Source: Tubulanus polymorphus
Taxonomy: Eukaryota; Nemertea; Palaeonemertea; Tubulaniformes; Tubulanidae
DNA: 64,000 bases
Assembly: GCF_964204645.1 (NCBI RefSeq)
Contig: NC_134031.1
Span: 19,835,307 to 19,899,306 of the forward strand
Direction of reading: 5' to 3'
The first letter of the stretch is position 1. Every line of letters starts with the position of its first letter. A program made the translations under genes and the position numbers. The notes beneath the pieces are model-generated. The model searched no databases. It was not told where the DNA came from and was given only the letters and a program-made list of their open reading frames with translations. Shown one piece after another: positions 1 to 11,221 of the stretch.

Positions 1-405
1 TTTGTGGTTTGGTTGAAAAGGCGTTTGACTCATAACCGAGTAGAACCCTAGTGATTAACCAAACCATGATATTCGGTAAGGTCATATTGATTGCCTCTCG
101 CTGTGGCAAATCACACCCTGTCCCTGTTCCTGCTGGTAAGCCAGGATGGTCATATATGTATCAACTCAAGTTTTTCTAAAATCTCACTAATAACAACAAA
201 AGTTGCAAATGAATGAATATCCCATATCGACGATCAATTAATTAACGAAATATGGGTTAAAACACAACTCGAGAAGGACATTCAATGACCGCAAAAAACC
301 CGGAAGTCCAACGTAAAGACGATTGGTTGACGACTTTAAAAGCCAAGATTCATTACATTGCCTGTACGGATATCTAGTTTACAACGAGTTTTAATTGTTT
401 ATTAC

Positions 406-496
406 CTAAACTGACATTTTTCGCGGCATTTAGTTGATGTTTGAGTCCATTTACGGCAGGGCCGAATTGCCTACACAGGACACTCAGCACGGCCAT
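406..496 (-). CDS. Possible first coding exon of a gene continuing left of the window
   Basis: An ATG in the context AAGATGG opens 30 codons that end, in phase 1, at a GTAATA donor-like site. The peptide begins MAVLSVLCRQ and has no acidic residue, with Arg, Lys and His spread through it, as in a mitochondrial targeting sequence. I see no convincing second exon in the remaining 400 bases, so the rest would lie outside the window. I do not recognise the protein. A chance open frame is a real alternative. Confidence 0.28.
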
Positions 497-571
497 CTTG
501 TTTGCTTCTCGAGATGTCCCAGATTCAATACAATTCAACAAGATCTTTATTGTACATGAAAATTCAGTTCT

Positions 572-613
572 GAACTCGAACTCGATGAACTTGAACTTGA
601 ACTTGAACTCGAT
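572..613. repeat. Short hexanucleotide tandem repeat (GAACTT/GAACTC)
   Basis: About seven imperfect copies of a GAACTT-like hexamer. The low-complexity Phe-Lys-Phe-Glu-Phe peptides readable across it are products of the repeat. Confidence 0.7.
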
Positions 614-619
614 GTCTGA

Positions 620-2039
620 CAAGGAATGTAATCGGCCAGTATGAAATAAAGTAAAAGATACGTTAATCGGGCCGAATTTGCTGCTGGTCTCTTGTTTACT
701 ATCCCATTCATGCCATTTCATTTGAAATAAACTCGCAGAATCGGAAATCATACGTGATTCAATTCATATGGTTTACGAAAATAGATCATTACAATAATTC
801 GTCGTACCTAGTGGAAGCCTTCCGAACAAGTCATTTTGTATGTTGCTAGACCTGCCGTACATTGACCGTCTCTCCCTTACCGCACACGCCAGGCCCTGTC
901 TCTTTCGGAGGAGATCAGCTAGAAAACTATTAGTTTGCCACGCAAAGAATTTAACAAAACAATATGTATTTCATCTAACACCCAGGAACAGGAAGCTTTG
1001 TTCTAAAACAGAGGCTGTATCCAGAGGCCACGGGGCATCACTACTCCCTGTGTATTCTCTTATCAGTCCTCATGCGGGTTAATTGTTCATTTGACTTCCA
1101 ATGTATACATATATAAACTTCTAATTAACAATAACAATTGGCGATACCAGGAAGAACAGTATTGAATGGTAAAAACCATTTTTTTTTAAATTAACTATAA
1201 ATAGGACAATGAACTTCAAAACGATTACCCGGATTAAAGGAACTATCAACGTTGTGACAAGAAGCACGCGCATCCTGTTTCTGGTATTTTCCTAACCATT
1301 AAACCTTCGGCTATAGCAAGTAACCTTCGGGGCTTCAATGGAATACCTTCAACTGTAGGACATTGATTTGTTACCGTAGAATCACTTGCGAGAATAAACA
1401 ATTCCTCGAATTGTACATCACGCTTCACCGTTAATCTTCCTGTGAGGGGCTGTCTGTTTGCTTCTTGTAGGGTAGAAAAGAATTGATGTTGTTGGATCAA
1501 TTTATTTTTTCCAACAGCGGAGGAATCGTTACCTTGAGTTATAATATTTCAGCTGACTACCGTAGATATTTCTTCATCTGATTTACTCGTGATTTACGCT
1601 GAAATGCCTTGAGCGGTTCTTATGTTTACGATATCGTGCAATTGGTGGATGCTTCTTGCACTTCGCTAACACGCGTTAAGTCACCGTAAGAAAACATGTT
1701 TCAGTAGGAAAACCCTGGGATTTGCACGAATAGATCTAACAAATAAATAAATATGTACGTATATTCATAACAGTGGACGTTGTGTTACTATTCCTCTGAG
1801 GGGTGTTTTATTTGCCGACTCCCTTCAAACCGGTTTTCGACTGAAATCACGCCTATGCGTCTATAGGATTCTTATACGGCTAGTTTCGGAAGAAAGCGAG
1901 TTTACTGGTGTACAACAAGGTAAGTTGTTAAGATCTTTTAAATTACTACCTTGTAAATTCTTTTTCTAGAGCGAGATCAAGACTCATATTCAGAATTCAA
2001 ATATTTTGTTGACAAACTTTATCATTCCGTTATGACATA
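620..2039. other. Non-coding stretch, nothing recognised
   Basis: Only short open frames with no recognisable motif and no convincing splice structure. I see no RNA gene or repeat of note here. Confidence 0.5.
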
Positions 2040-2411
2040 GAGTTTTTGCTTATCGTTTCACTTTCACTTTCAGAGTTTTAGCTTATCGTTTCGCTATCAC
2101 TTTCAGAGTTTTAGCTAATCATTTATAAGCCCTCACTTTCAGAGTTTTAGCTTATCGTTTCGCTATCACTTTCAGAGTTTTAGCTTATCGTTTCGCTATC
2201 ACTTTCAGAGTTTTAGCTAATCATTGATAAGCCCTCGCTTTCAGAGTTTTAGCTTATCGTTTCGCTATCGCTTTCAGAGTTTTAGCTTATCGTTTCGCTA
2301 TCACTTTCAGAGTTTTAGCTAATCATTTATTAGTCCTCACTTTCAGAGTTTTAGTTTATCGTTTAGCTATCACTTTCAGAGTTTTAGTTTATCGTTTAGC
2401 TCACACTTTCT
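2040..2411. repeat. Minisatellite, about 33-bp unit, about 11 copies
   Basis: Tandem copies built around the words CACTTTCAGAGTTTTAGC and TTATCGTTTCGCTAT. Some copies carry a variant second half (AATCATTTATAAGCC). Variant types alternate, which suggests amplification of multi-unit blocks. Confidence 0.9.
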
Positions 2412-2876
2412 AACATCTCGAGCGACGCGTGGGACGAAGCTGCTGCAAGGGATTATTTAGCCATTAGTTGAAATATATCTATCAGTCCATTTACAAATAA
2501 TGATTAACTTAGGAAATAAATACGGCAGTCAGGGGAGACCATTGAAACAAAACATCGGGAGAGCATCCGTGAGGCAGGTCAACGAGTATCCCAGAAACAT
2601 AAGGCCCGTTCTAGGAAATGTTTGGTAAGACCTTGGATAATTAATTATTATCGACAACACACATCTTAGATTTTAACATCTACGAGTTGAGTTCGCGTTA
2701 TTGTATTTCTGTCTCGGGTTCCAACATCGCCGTGAGTGACAGGAGGGGAAGACAATGCATATACGCCTAGGAAATACAGGACCGCTCTCCCACCTCCTCA
2801 GCGGGAATGATTTCTGGAAAATTGAGGCCTCATTTGCATAATGTTGTGGCACTGCTAATCCGATTGAATTCCGTTC

Positions 2877-3195
2877 GCCGATTTTTGAACCGTGTTTCCC
2901 TTCCTTAAAGCTAATGTCTGTCCACCTTGAAATTCTATTGCTAATGATTATATTCATATACAAACCCATTGTCCTTCTGCTATAGACGAATGAACCTTTT
3001 TAGACGAGAGGGCTATGGAACTGTTAGTTACTGTCTGCTTGTTTTTGATAATTTGATCTGTCCACCGATTTTTGAACTGTGTTTCCTTAAACCTAATGTC
3101 CACCTTGAAATTCTATTGCTAATGATTATATATGTAAAAATCCATTGTCCTTCTGCTATAGACGGATAAACCTCTTGTTAGTAACTGTCTGTTGG
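2877..3195. repeat. Direct duplication of a segment of about 150 bp
   Basis: The stretch from GATTTTTGAACCGTG to TAACTGTCTG near 2878-3042 recurs near 3064-3192 with small deletions and substitutions. Shared words include CACCTTGAAATTCTATTGC and TCCTTCTGCTATAGACG. The two copies are adjacent, so this is a local tandem duplication upstream of the multicopper oxidase. Confidence 0.85.
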
Positions 3196-3266
3196 TTAGT
3201 TAGATAGTTAGTTAGTTAGTTTGTTTGTTTGTTTGTTTCTTTCTTTCTTTCTTTCTTTCTTTGTTT
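3194..3266. repeat. Compound tetranucleotide microsatellite (GTTA)n(GTTT)n(CTTT)n
   Basis: Runs of GTTA, GTTT and CTTT repeats follow one another directly. Confidence 0.9.
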
Positions 3267-3434
3267 ATTAATTTGACCTCATGTTAACGTGAACTCCTGG
3301 TTCGGCGGTGTTTTGCCCACCGAATGAACCCAGGTTTTTTACAAAAATACCCACCAATCGAAATGACCATTACTGCGTAGTCTGAAAACTTGATATAAGT
3401 ATAAAAAGACCACAACCCTTGATTATTTTCAGTT

Positions 3435-5489
3435 ATGGGCGTTTTAACAGCGACTGCGGTTTTCCTGTCGGGAGTGTTCGTGTCGACGGTTATGGGTGCG
3501 TCGATGCCGAAAGGGTTCGGCGAAAAGCAACAAGTCGAATGTCGACCAGAATGGAAGAAATGCACGTACAAATTTATCATTCACGAGAAGTTAACGATGA
3601 TGAAATACAAACAGATGTTGTATCCGTACGAGGGTAAGTTATACCCGTGTTACGTGAAGAGTCCACCTGGTAACGATACAGCCCCGATTCCACCGAGTGA
3701 GATCATCCCTGCAGACGGCTGGACCCAGTCGCGCGTCGTATACGTCGTCAATAATAGCATGCCAGGGCCGCCTGTCGAGGTTTACGAAGGTCAGACGGTA
3801 GTTATAGAGGTACATAATGCTATGCGCAGCGAGAGTACATCTCTACACATGCACGGGTTACATCAGAAAGGTACTCCGTTCATGGACGGGGTAGCATTCG
3901 TCACCCAATGCCCGATACTTCCCGGTCAGAGTTTCACGTACAGATTCAAAGTCAAACAGTTGGGCACGTATTGGTACCACGCCCACGTCGGGGCGCAGCG
4001 ATCGATGGGCATCTACGGGGCGTTTATAATTCGACCGAAACCGAAATCACAAATCGAATTGGACAATATAAAAATGAACGAACACGTAGTAATGTTGAGC
4101 GACTGGAACCACGACTGGGAATCGATGAACAGTTATTTACGGATGGTATTAGGCGGTTTCGACGGACTGGTGAAAACTAAGGCCAGTCAATCGCTAGATG
4201 GCATGCATTATAGTAATTTCCGATTCCAGAGTGGGTTAATAAACGGTCTCGGGCGTTACTATAATCCCGATACGGGTAAACACAACGACGCGCCGCTTAC
4301 TGTATTCACAGTGAAACACAACCAAACCGTTCGATTACGTGTAATCGCCGCCGGTAATCTATATCCATTCCGAGTATCCGTAGACAATCACCAGCTGAGG
4401 GTAATCTCGTCCGACGGGATGGACGTCGAACCGACTGAGGTCGAATCCGTCATCATCAATCCGGGAGAGCGATACGATGTGGTGATCGATACCGATCAGA
4501 CGGCAGGTAATTATTGGATTCGAGCCGTGACGTTAGAAGTGGGCAAGAAATATCACATCGCCGAGGCCATATTGCGCTACGAAGGCGCGCCTGACGCGGA
4601 ACCGATTACTGAAAGGAAGAAGTGTACCAGTAATGACGTGTGTATGGTGGTTAACTGTCCTTTCCTTTACTACCCCGAATCAGATTATACGAAATGCATC
4701 ACCGTCGACCAACTGAAAAATACGCAGAACGACACAGTTCCCGAATACGAGCTGGGAAAATCGAAAGAATACTTTTTGAATTTCGCGTTTCCCGGCGCGG
4801 ACTGGACTCCCGGTTCGGTAAATGGTCACGCGTTTACCGAGTCTGGAATATCGGCATTAACTCAACCCGAACTGTTCAAGCCATCGTGCAGCCCTACCGA
4901 GTGCGGTGAAGAGAAAACCTGTCTTTGTACGTTAACTCTCGATTTGAAATATAACGACACCGTTCAGATGGTGCTGATGAATTTAGGGCGTGGTCGGGGC
5001 TGGGCGCACCCCATGCATCTACACGGCCATAGCTTTTACGTCGTGAAAATGGGTTTTGCCGATTACGACAACGTCACCGGTAAACTGACAAATGATACGA
5101 AAGATATCGATTGTCGCGGCAACCCCGATCCTAAACAGTCGTATTGTAACAAGGCCGCGTGGTCGAACTCGAGCTGGGGCGGCGACGATATTCCGGGAAT
5201 CAACTTGGAAAATCCGCCACGTAAAGATACGGTTATCATACCAAGCGGTGGATATGCGGTTATCCGCATCAAAGCGGATAATCCGGGTGTGTGGATCTTC
5301 CACTGTCACATAGAGATGCATAATTTGGACGGTATGTCGATGCTCGTAACCGAAGCACTCGATCACGTCCCGCCGATACCGAAACGATTCCCTACTTGTC
5401 ACGGGTTCGAATTTACCGACGCAGATGAGGAGGAATACGAGAAAGTGTTAGCGAGCAGCTCTGGTAAGTCGACCACGATAGCGCTTTAA
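3435..5489 (+). CDS. Laccase-like multicopper oxidase, secreted
   Basis: A 684-residue protein in one exon. It begins with a signal peptide (hydrophobic residues 2-20, ending near VMGA). All four copper-ligand blocks are visible: HMH at 138-140, HAH at 182-184, HPMHLHGH from 525, and HCHIEMHNLDGM from 623. The Cys-His pathway of the type 1 site (C624) is intact, and M634 is the likely axial ligand. The family couples one-electron oxidation of phenols, metals or similar substrates to reduction of oxygen to water; the substrate here cannot be told. Cys-rich linkers near 390-425 and 480-500 resemble animal laccase-like enzymes. A good acceptor (TATTTTCAG) ends two bases before the ATG, so a 5' UTR intron is likely. 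An AATAAA at 5505-5510 sits only about 15 bases after the stop, which would make the 3' UTR unusually short. Confidence 0.93.
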   Translation: MGVLTATAVFLSGVFVSTVMGASMPKGFGEKQQVECRPEWKKCTYKFIIHEKLTMMKYKQMLYPYEGKLYPCYVKSPPGNDTAPIPPSEIIPADGWTQSRVVYVVNNSMPGPPVEVYEGQTVVIEVHNAMRSESTSLHMHGLHQKGTPFMDGVAFVTQCPILPGQSFTYRFKVKQLGTYWYHAHVGAQRSMGIYGAFIIRPKPKSQIELDNIKMNEHVVMLSDWNHDWESMNSYLRMVLGGFDGLVKTKASQSLDGMHYSNFRFQSGLINGLGRYYNPDTGKHNDAPLTVFTVKHNQTVRLRVIAAGNLYPFRVSVDNHQLRVISSDGMDVEPTEVESVIINPGERYDVVIDTDQTAGNYWIRAVTLEVGKKYHIAEAILRYEGAPDAEPITERKKCTSNDVCMVVNCPFLYYPESDYTKCITVDQLKNTQNDTVPEYELGKSKEYFLNFAFPGADWTPGSVNGHAFTESGISALTQPELFKPSCSPTECGEEKTCLCTLTLDLKYNDTVQMVLMNLGRGRGWAHPMHLHGHSFYVVKMGFADYDNVTGKLTNDTKDIDCRGNPDPKQSYCNKAAWSNSSWGGDDIPGINLENPPRKDTVIIPSGGYAVIRIKADNPGVWIFHCHIEMHNLDGMSMLVTEALDHVPPIPKRFPTCHGFEFTDADEEEYEKVLASSSGKSTTIAL

Positions 5490-6370
5490 TGCGGGATATA
5501 GCTGAATAAACAAAACCGCCGTGTTCTTTACTATTGTCGATTGAGAATGTTATCGAATATCTGGAACAAGTTATTTAAAAAAATAATTGGCGCTACCAAA
5601 ATTCCATCTCAATCAAGTATTATGCAAGTGACCAAGGACGGATCTAGGGGCGGACTGGGCGGACTGGTCCACCCCATTCAATATTTGAATGTGCCTGCCA
5701 AAAGTTCTGGATATTCTTATTGCATAGAAAATATTCAAAGATGAAAATAAATCCGAATGGGTCCTGTTTAGTGATAAGGACCAGAACTGCCCGTTTCGAT
5801 CCTAAATGTGGGAGGGCCACCAGAACCCCCACGAATGGTCGCGCTTGTAGCCCTCGCATTGCCAAATCTGCCATTTCCAAATTAAGAGCCCGTTTTCACG
5901 TCCACCCCTTTCAAATAATTCTATATCCGCCCTTGGTGACGTCACGGTGCGTCTTATTGGCGTCACATTTGACGTCAAGCGCTAGCTGAAGTAGAGAGTC
6001 ACATTGACGGTTAACAAGTCCGTGCGCGTACCCCTGTATTACTTCGTAATCCTTCAGATTGCTTGATAATGAATACATCTTTAATTAAACGAGATTAAAG
6101 TTATTCATACTTATAACTTGATTATTTTTCTTGAATCTATTTCCAGGTTCTCGTTTGGTACCTACCGCATTCCCGACGTCGTGTCTGTTATTTGTTCTGT
6201 GGTTGTTTTATTTAAAGTCAATTGTACATCATTGAGACGTGTACTCGCAGCATCTAAATCAGTCGTGTGTGAGGAAAGAGTGTGAAAAATCTACCGGCGA
6301 AAAATACAAGCCGCATATCCACGAGCCGACGGAAATATAGAACAATTCGACGTATAAATCATACTACTAC

Positions 6371-6490
6371 AGTAGACTACGCTTAAATCAGATTGTTCAA
6401 CTGAGACATCTGTATGAGATAATTACCGACTCAACTGTGATTATGTATGTCACTCAAGATCACTAAGATCCGATTTAAGCGGAGTCTACT
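6371..6490. mobile_element. MITE with mariner/pogo-like ends
   Basis: A 120-bp element. The left end AGTAGACTACGCTTAAATC matches the inverted right end AGTAGACTCCGCTTAAATC at all but one position. TA dinucleotides lie just outside or near both ends, as expected for Tc1/mariner-type target duplication. It has no coding capacity. Confidence 0.7.
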
Positions 6491-6762
6491 TATCATATTT
6501 CATCGGTCCATAAATAGGTTTCGACAGCTTTGGTAACATTCTAACCGTAGGAATCTCTAGTTTTGAGTTATATAAAATTCATATCTGAATTTATGAATAC
6601 TATGGTGACTGATTCGGGCCAAAATCAGAAGAAAAATATACGTCTGATACGCCATGCAAAAAATATATTGCCTCGTTTCTTCGTCCGTTTTTTCGTCGTG
6701 TTTCTTTGCATGTTGCGTATTAAATATTTACTGTATTTACCTTATTACCAATGAATCGTAGA

Positions 6763-7084
<322 letters not shown>

Positions 7085-7480
7085 GACTAAAATATAGCGA
7101 GACAACATGACAAAATTCTTTAGATTTTAAGATTTTTATAAATCTCTGTAGATTTTAAAAAGTGTCTTTTATATGGATTACTGTATATACATAATGTGTA
7201 TAACCTGAATAGCAATGTCTGTGACGGCAAGACTAACAATATAGAATATGTATATATATAATAAGATTATAAATTTCATTGTGTGTTTAACTAACCCGGA
7301 ATGTTTTTAGATTAATTCTATCTATACGCTTGAATGCAGGGCGTACAGCTACAGCTTGAATGATCCGAGGGGGATCACGATGTATCACTATCACTCTTCA
7401 CAGCACATCCATTTTATCTTAGGTTCTGAGGCGTTTCATTGACATGCCACCGTTGCCAAGAAAGGCGGCGTTTTTGTTCG

Positions 7481-7572
7481 TAGATCTTTTATCAACTGGT
7501 TACATATTTTATTATGACAATTTTAGAACGACCGAATAAAATATGAGGAGGCAAACATGAACAAGCACATTA
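7481..7572 (+). pseudogene. Remnant of the 3' end of a GPCR related to the downstream gene
   Basis: This stretch aligns with the last part of the GPCR at 7957-9018. Shared pieces include GATCTTTTAYCAACT, ACAATTTYAGAA and GAGGAGGCRAACRTGAACAA, the last spanning the stop codon of the intact gene. The start and middle of the gene are missing and the frame is broken. It is best read as the surviving tail of a lost tandem paralogue. Confidence 0.7.
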
Positions 7573-7956
7573 TACGAGAAAAAGAAAGAGTTTTGTCTGA
7601 AAACTATCCAAATTAGCTCTTATCATTTACACATTAAATTAGGTGTTATTCTAATTTTTTTATTAAACCTTGCTTCGATTATTAATTGATTCAATACATT
7701 TTTATTCAAAACTAATTTGCTTTTTTTATAATCTAGGCTGTGTATGTATTAAACAATGACAGAATCAGAACCGGAAGATATATCTGAATTTCTGAAATAA
7801 AAAGACATTATATGCGGACATTTTTGTTATCAGTTGTTTAGGAGTGTTTTTGAAAGATCTCTGGCGATATTGTTATCTCACCTGAAGGTGATGGAGAATA
7901 AGTAATAAAAACCGTTGAGTGATTTTCTCATTTCTTTGCCATGTCGACAGTCGACG

Positions 7957-9018
7957 ATGAACTACAGTACTACACAAGGTTTTCCTACTACGGTTGATCC
8001 GTGTGACACACCGTACAAAAATGAAAATGTGTTGGCTATCACTATCAAACTGGCTGGAAATCTACCAATCACAATCGTCGGTATCCTCCTCAATAGTTTT
8101 AGTATTGTCATCTTACATCGACAGTCATCCAGTCACATTTCGCTTTACCTTCTGCGCTGTTTGGCCGTGGCTGATTTACTATTTCTTGTTTTCCGCGGAA
8201 TTCAAGAACCTGTACGATTCATCGCCTCCGCTCTTACACAAGGAAGTCACATGTTTACGGTGCCAAGAAGTTTAAGCTGGGGTGTCCGGCCATGGTTTTA
8301 CAAATTGTCTTGGATACCACGTTATTCTGCGCAGTTGACGAGGAATTGGGTGACTGTACTTGTTGTTTTAGAGCGCTGTATTTCCATCTCGCATCCATTC
8401 TTCGCTCGATCACATGTTACGAAGCCCCGAGTTCGAGTTGTCATTTTATGCATGTACATCGGATTTGCAATATTATTTTGTCCGTTTCCAATCGGTACTT
8501 CTATATCAGCTTGGTACTTCGATACGTGCAATAATGTCCTTATATCATCTATAGGAGATTCCAAAGACCCAATACGAAATAGTTTCTTCAGAGCTTTCCA
8601 ATGGTTAGATCAATTCGTCGGTCCTTTGGCTAAACAAATCCTACCAGTTTTTTGTCTTGTAGCTTTCAACGTCTTTCTTATATGGAAGCTTAGAAAAATA
8701 AAAGCTACGAGGAAAGATCTAACGGATAAACAAACAACGTCAAGCCTTGATATTAAAGCTACTAAAATGGCCGTAGCTATTGTAATACTTTTCATTATCT
8801 GCGAAGTGCCGACGTCATTTCGAACGTATCATAAGCTTCTAAGTAGCGTAATCGATATTCCACCACTCCCCAATTCAGCAGCACTTTACTTAACAAAATC
8901 GTTATTCGGGGATCTTTTACCAACTCTCAATTCATCGGTCAATTTCGTTATATATTATTTAGCAAACGACAATTTCAGAAAGACCGCAAAAAGCTTAATA
9001 CTGAGGAGGCGAACGTGA
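7957..9018 (+). CDS. Class A (rhodopsin-like) GPCR, peptide-receptor-like orphan
   Basis: A 353-residue, single-exon seven-transmembrane receptor. The start is the ATG of MNYSTT, because the open frame upstream of it has no other ATG. TM1 carries N46 (GILLNS), TM2 has LAVAD (D73), and TM3 ends ERC at 139-141 in place of DRY. TM6 has FIICEVP. TM7 has SVNFVIYYL in place of the usual NPxxY, followed by a short basic tail. This layout resembles the FMRFamide-receptor-like orphan receptors that are expanded in lophotrochozoans; the ligand cannot be inferred. AATAAA at 9055-9060 is the likely polyadenylation signal. It is the intact survivor of a pair, with the remnant just upstream. Confidence 0.88.
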   Translation: MNYSTTQGFPTTVDPCDTPYKNENVLAITIKLAGNLPITIVGILLNSFSIVILHRQSSSHISLYLLRCLAVADLLFLVFRGIQEPVRFIASALTQGSHMFTVPRSLSWGVRPWFYKLSWIPRYSAQLTRNWVTVLVVLERCISISHPFFARSHVTKPRVRVVILCMYIGFAILFCPFPIGTSISAWYFDTCNNVLISSIGDSKDPIRNSFFRAFQWLDQFVGPLAKQILPVFCLVAFNVFLIWKLRKIKATRKDLTDKQTTSSLDIKATKMAVAIVILFIICEVPTSFRTYHKLLSSVIDIPPLPNSAALYLTKSLFGDLLPTLNSSVNFVIYYLANDNFRKTAKSLILRRRT

Positions 9019-9060
9019 ACAACCGCACATTAATTTTGCACAGAATGAGTTACAAATAAA

Positions 9061-11140
9061 ACATCTTCAGTTGTGGTATGGAATCTAAAACGTCTTCGTT
9101 TCAGTTCCCTTCATTTCAGAGTCAATGGTTGTAGTCAATCCATTTAGTCCGTAGATTTGCCGATTCAAAATATGCTGAGATCTCAATATGCGTACATTGT
9201 GTATGTAAATATGACGTAACGACGTTGGTAAAAGATTGAACATTGAAATTACAGGTTGCGGAGGGAACACTTCGTGATACACGTGAAAATACACCGGGAA
9301 TCAACGACAAACGACAAACTCACCTCCGGGTGGTGACGAATGTAGAATGATTTTTACTCACACATGTATCAGACATGAGTCAGTACTAAGAGAGATAGAG
9401 AGTTATTGAGCGCTATCCATACTGTCTACGTGGGTTCGTTTTACATGCCTACAAAATTAATGATAGTATGCAATGCCATTCATCAACTTCAATAATCAGA
9501 ATCAACTTGCCTTAGATACATTTTTTATCTTCCATATGCTGCTGCTACGTGTTGTTTATTTCACGAATTATTTCGATCGGACAAAAAATCGCCCTAAAAC
9601 TATTATATATATATATAAATATATAGATTTGATATACTCTATTGTACGACAGCTGTTTGTCTGACGTGTATGAAATTCAATATCGATACAGATTTACATG
9701 TCTGCAACAAACGGCAACAGAATCGAAACCAATCGAATTGAATCTTAGATCTGTAGACACATCAGGCTCCATTCTCAAAAGCGCCTAGTTTTTGGATGGA
9801 TCTCCTCAGAGTTCGAACTTCAATGCAGATCAATATAACAAAAATCACTCAATCGCTGCCAAAATCAAACTTTGCCACTAGTTAATAGTTAATAAAATGG
9901 AAATAACATTATGGTTTCTAGTTAAATTGTTGTTAAAAGACAATAATTACAAAATTATCAATCATGTTGTATGTACCTGAAACCATCGACTAAGAGGAGA
10001 TTTTAGTTCTTTGGTCTCGAGCGAAAACAAATTTTTCTGATATATTTTGGTCGAGCCGATTTTGTAAAAAAGCTAGAAATCAGAGAAAAGTTAGGGAAAT
10101 TTGTTGAGATAGTTAGATCGTAAAATCAGACAGTTTCCGGCTATGTCTTACGAAAATTTGTATATGAAAAACGTTAGTTACCAATCTGTGAAATATGAAC
10201 CTAAATCCTAAAGAGCTTCCAGATAAACAGGGTTCGTAAAGTTCAATTATAGAGATTAGAGATATTTAAAAGCTGTTTTAAACAGCTGCGCTTAACATGA
10301 AAATAAATCAATGCAGGCTCATGAAGAGAAATAGCGAACCCGCAACACTGCAGCAACGATCCCACCAGATGGCTTTGTCAAAATTATTTCATTTTCAATA
10401 AATTTTGAACTGAATTTCAGACTCGCGAATCCATATTTTATCGCAGGACCTGCCAAATATACAAATAGATTCATTTTCTACTCTCAGATATCGGTATATT
10501 TCTCATTAATGATTGATATTAAAGGGAAGTTGATATCTAACGCTTTAATTGAAATGTAGAAGAAATCGAACGCGGAAGACCGATTAACTATACTAGCGAA
10601 CCTGGTGGATCCTCGCCTGCCATACGTGGAAGCCTCGATTGCCACAGTAGCGGTGCGATCATACGTCGGATCGAGAGCAGAAATGACCTGATTCTGGCCT
10701 TATCTACTGCCGTGTAATCGCGATAGTCGCCCTTTACGCCCTGGACACAAACACCAGTCCCTCCGCTGAGCTTAAGTTGCAAATGTGTCTTAACGTTTTC
10801 AAATCAGTCTTAATTTGTAAAATTGGATATGATGCAAATTGTTTTTAATGAACCAATATTTTTGCCCGGCTCTGAACTCCATACATCAAATCTTATCTTA
10901 AAGTTGATAATGGGATAACATTTTGTTTCAATTTATTCGTCGTGACTAAAACTCGAACTTGCATTGGATATGTATCAAATTCTGTTTTAAGCCGCGTGGT
11001 ATTTGCGCGATATTGATTGTCGGCGGCTTAACTTTGATTGGTATGTGAGTAACTTATAACCACTCGAGGTCAGATTACGATTCTTTTACGTTTCCTGCAC
11101 CTGATACGCTCGATCTGGCGCGATCTCGCCTTGTGTTTTC
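9061..11140. other. Non-coding stretch before the secreted peptide genes
   Basis: No convincing gene. A short TA-rich run lies near 9603-9625. A GC-richer patch at 10590-10780 has an open frame on the minus strand, but I recognise neither a protein motif nor an RNA in it. Confidence 0.45.
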
Positions 11141-11148
11141 TATAATAA
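11141..11148 (+). promoter_or_regulatory. TATA-like box of secreted peptide gene A
   Basis: TATAATAA lies 81 bases upstream of the start codon at 11222, a distance that leaves a 5' UTR of roughly 50 bases. Confidence 0.5.
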
Positions 11149-11221
11149 GCCGCGGCTGTTTCCTTGCGACGACAAGCGATATTTCACAACGTCCAGAAAC
11201 AAACCGAAAACCGACGAAAAA

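Noticed and set aside
1-50. tRNA-Met-like anticodon word (GACTCATAACCGAG)
   Set aside because: No matching acceptor or T arm. At most a SINE fragment cut by the window edge.
10588-10782. Minus-strand open frame in a GC-richer patch
   Set aside because: No ATG context, splice sites or recognisable motif. It does not match rRNA segments that I know.
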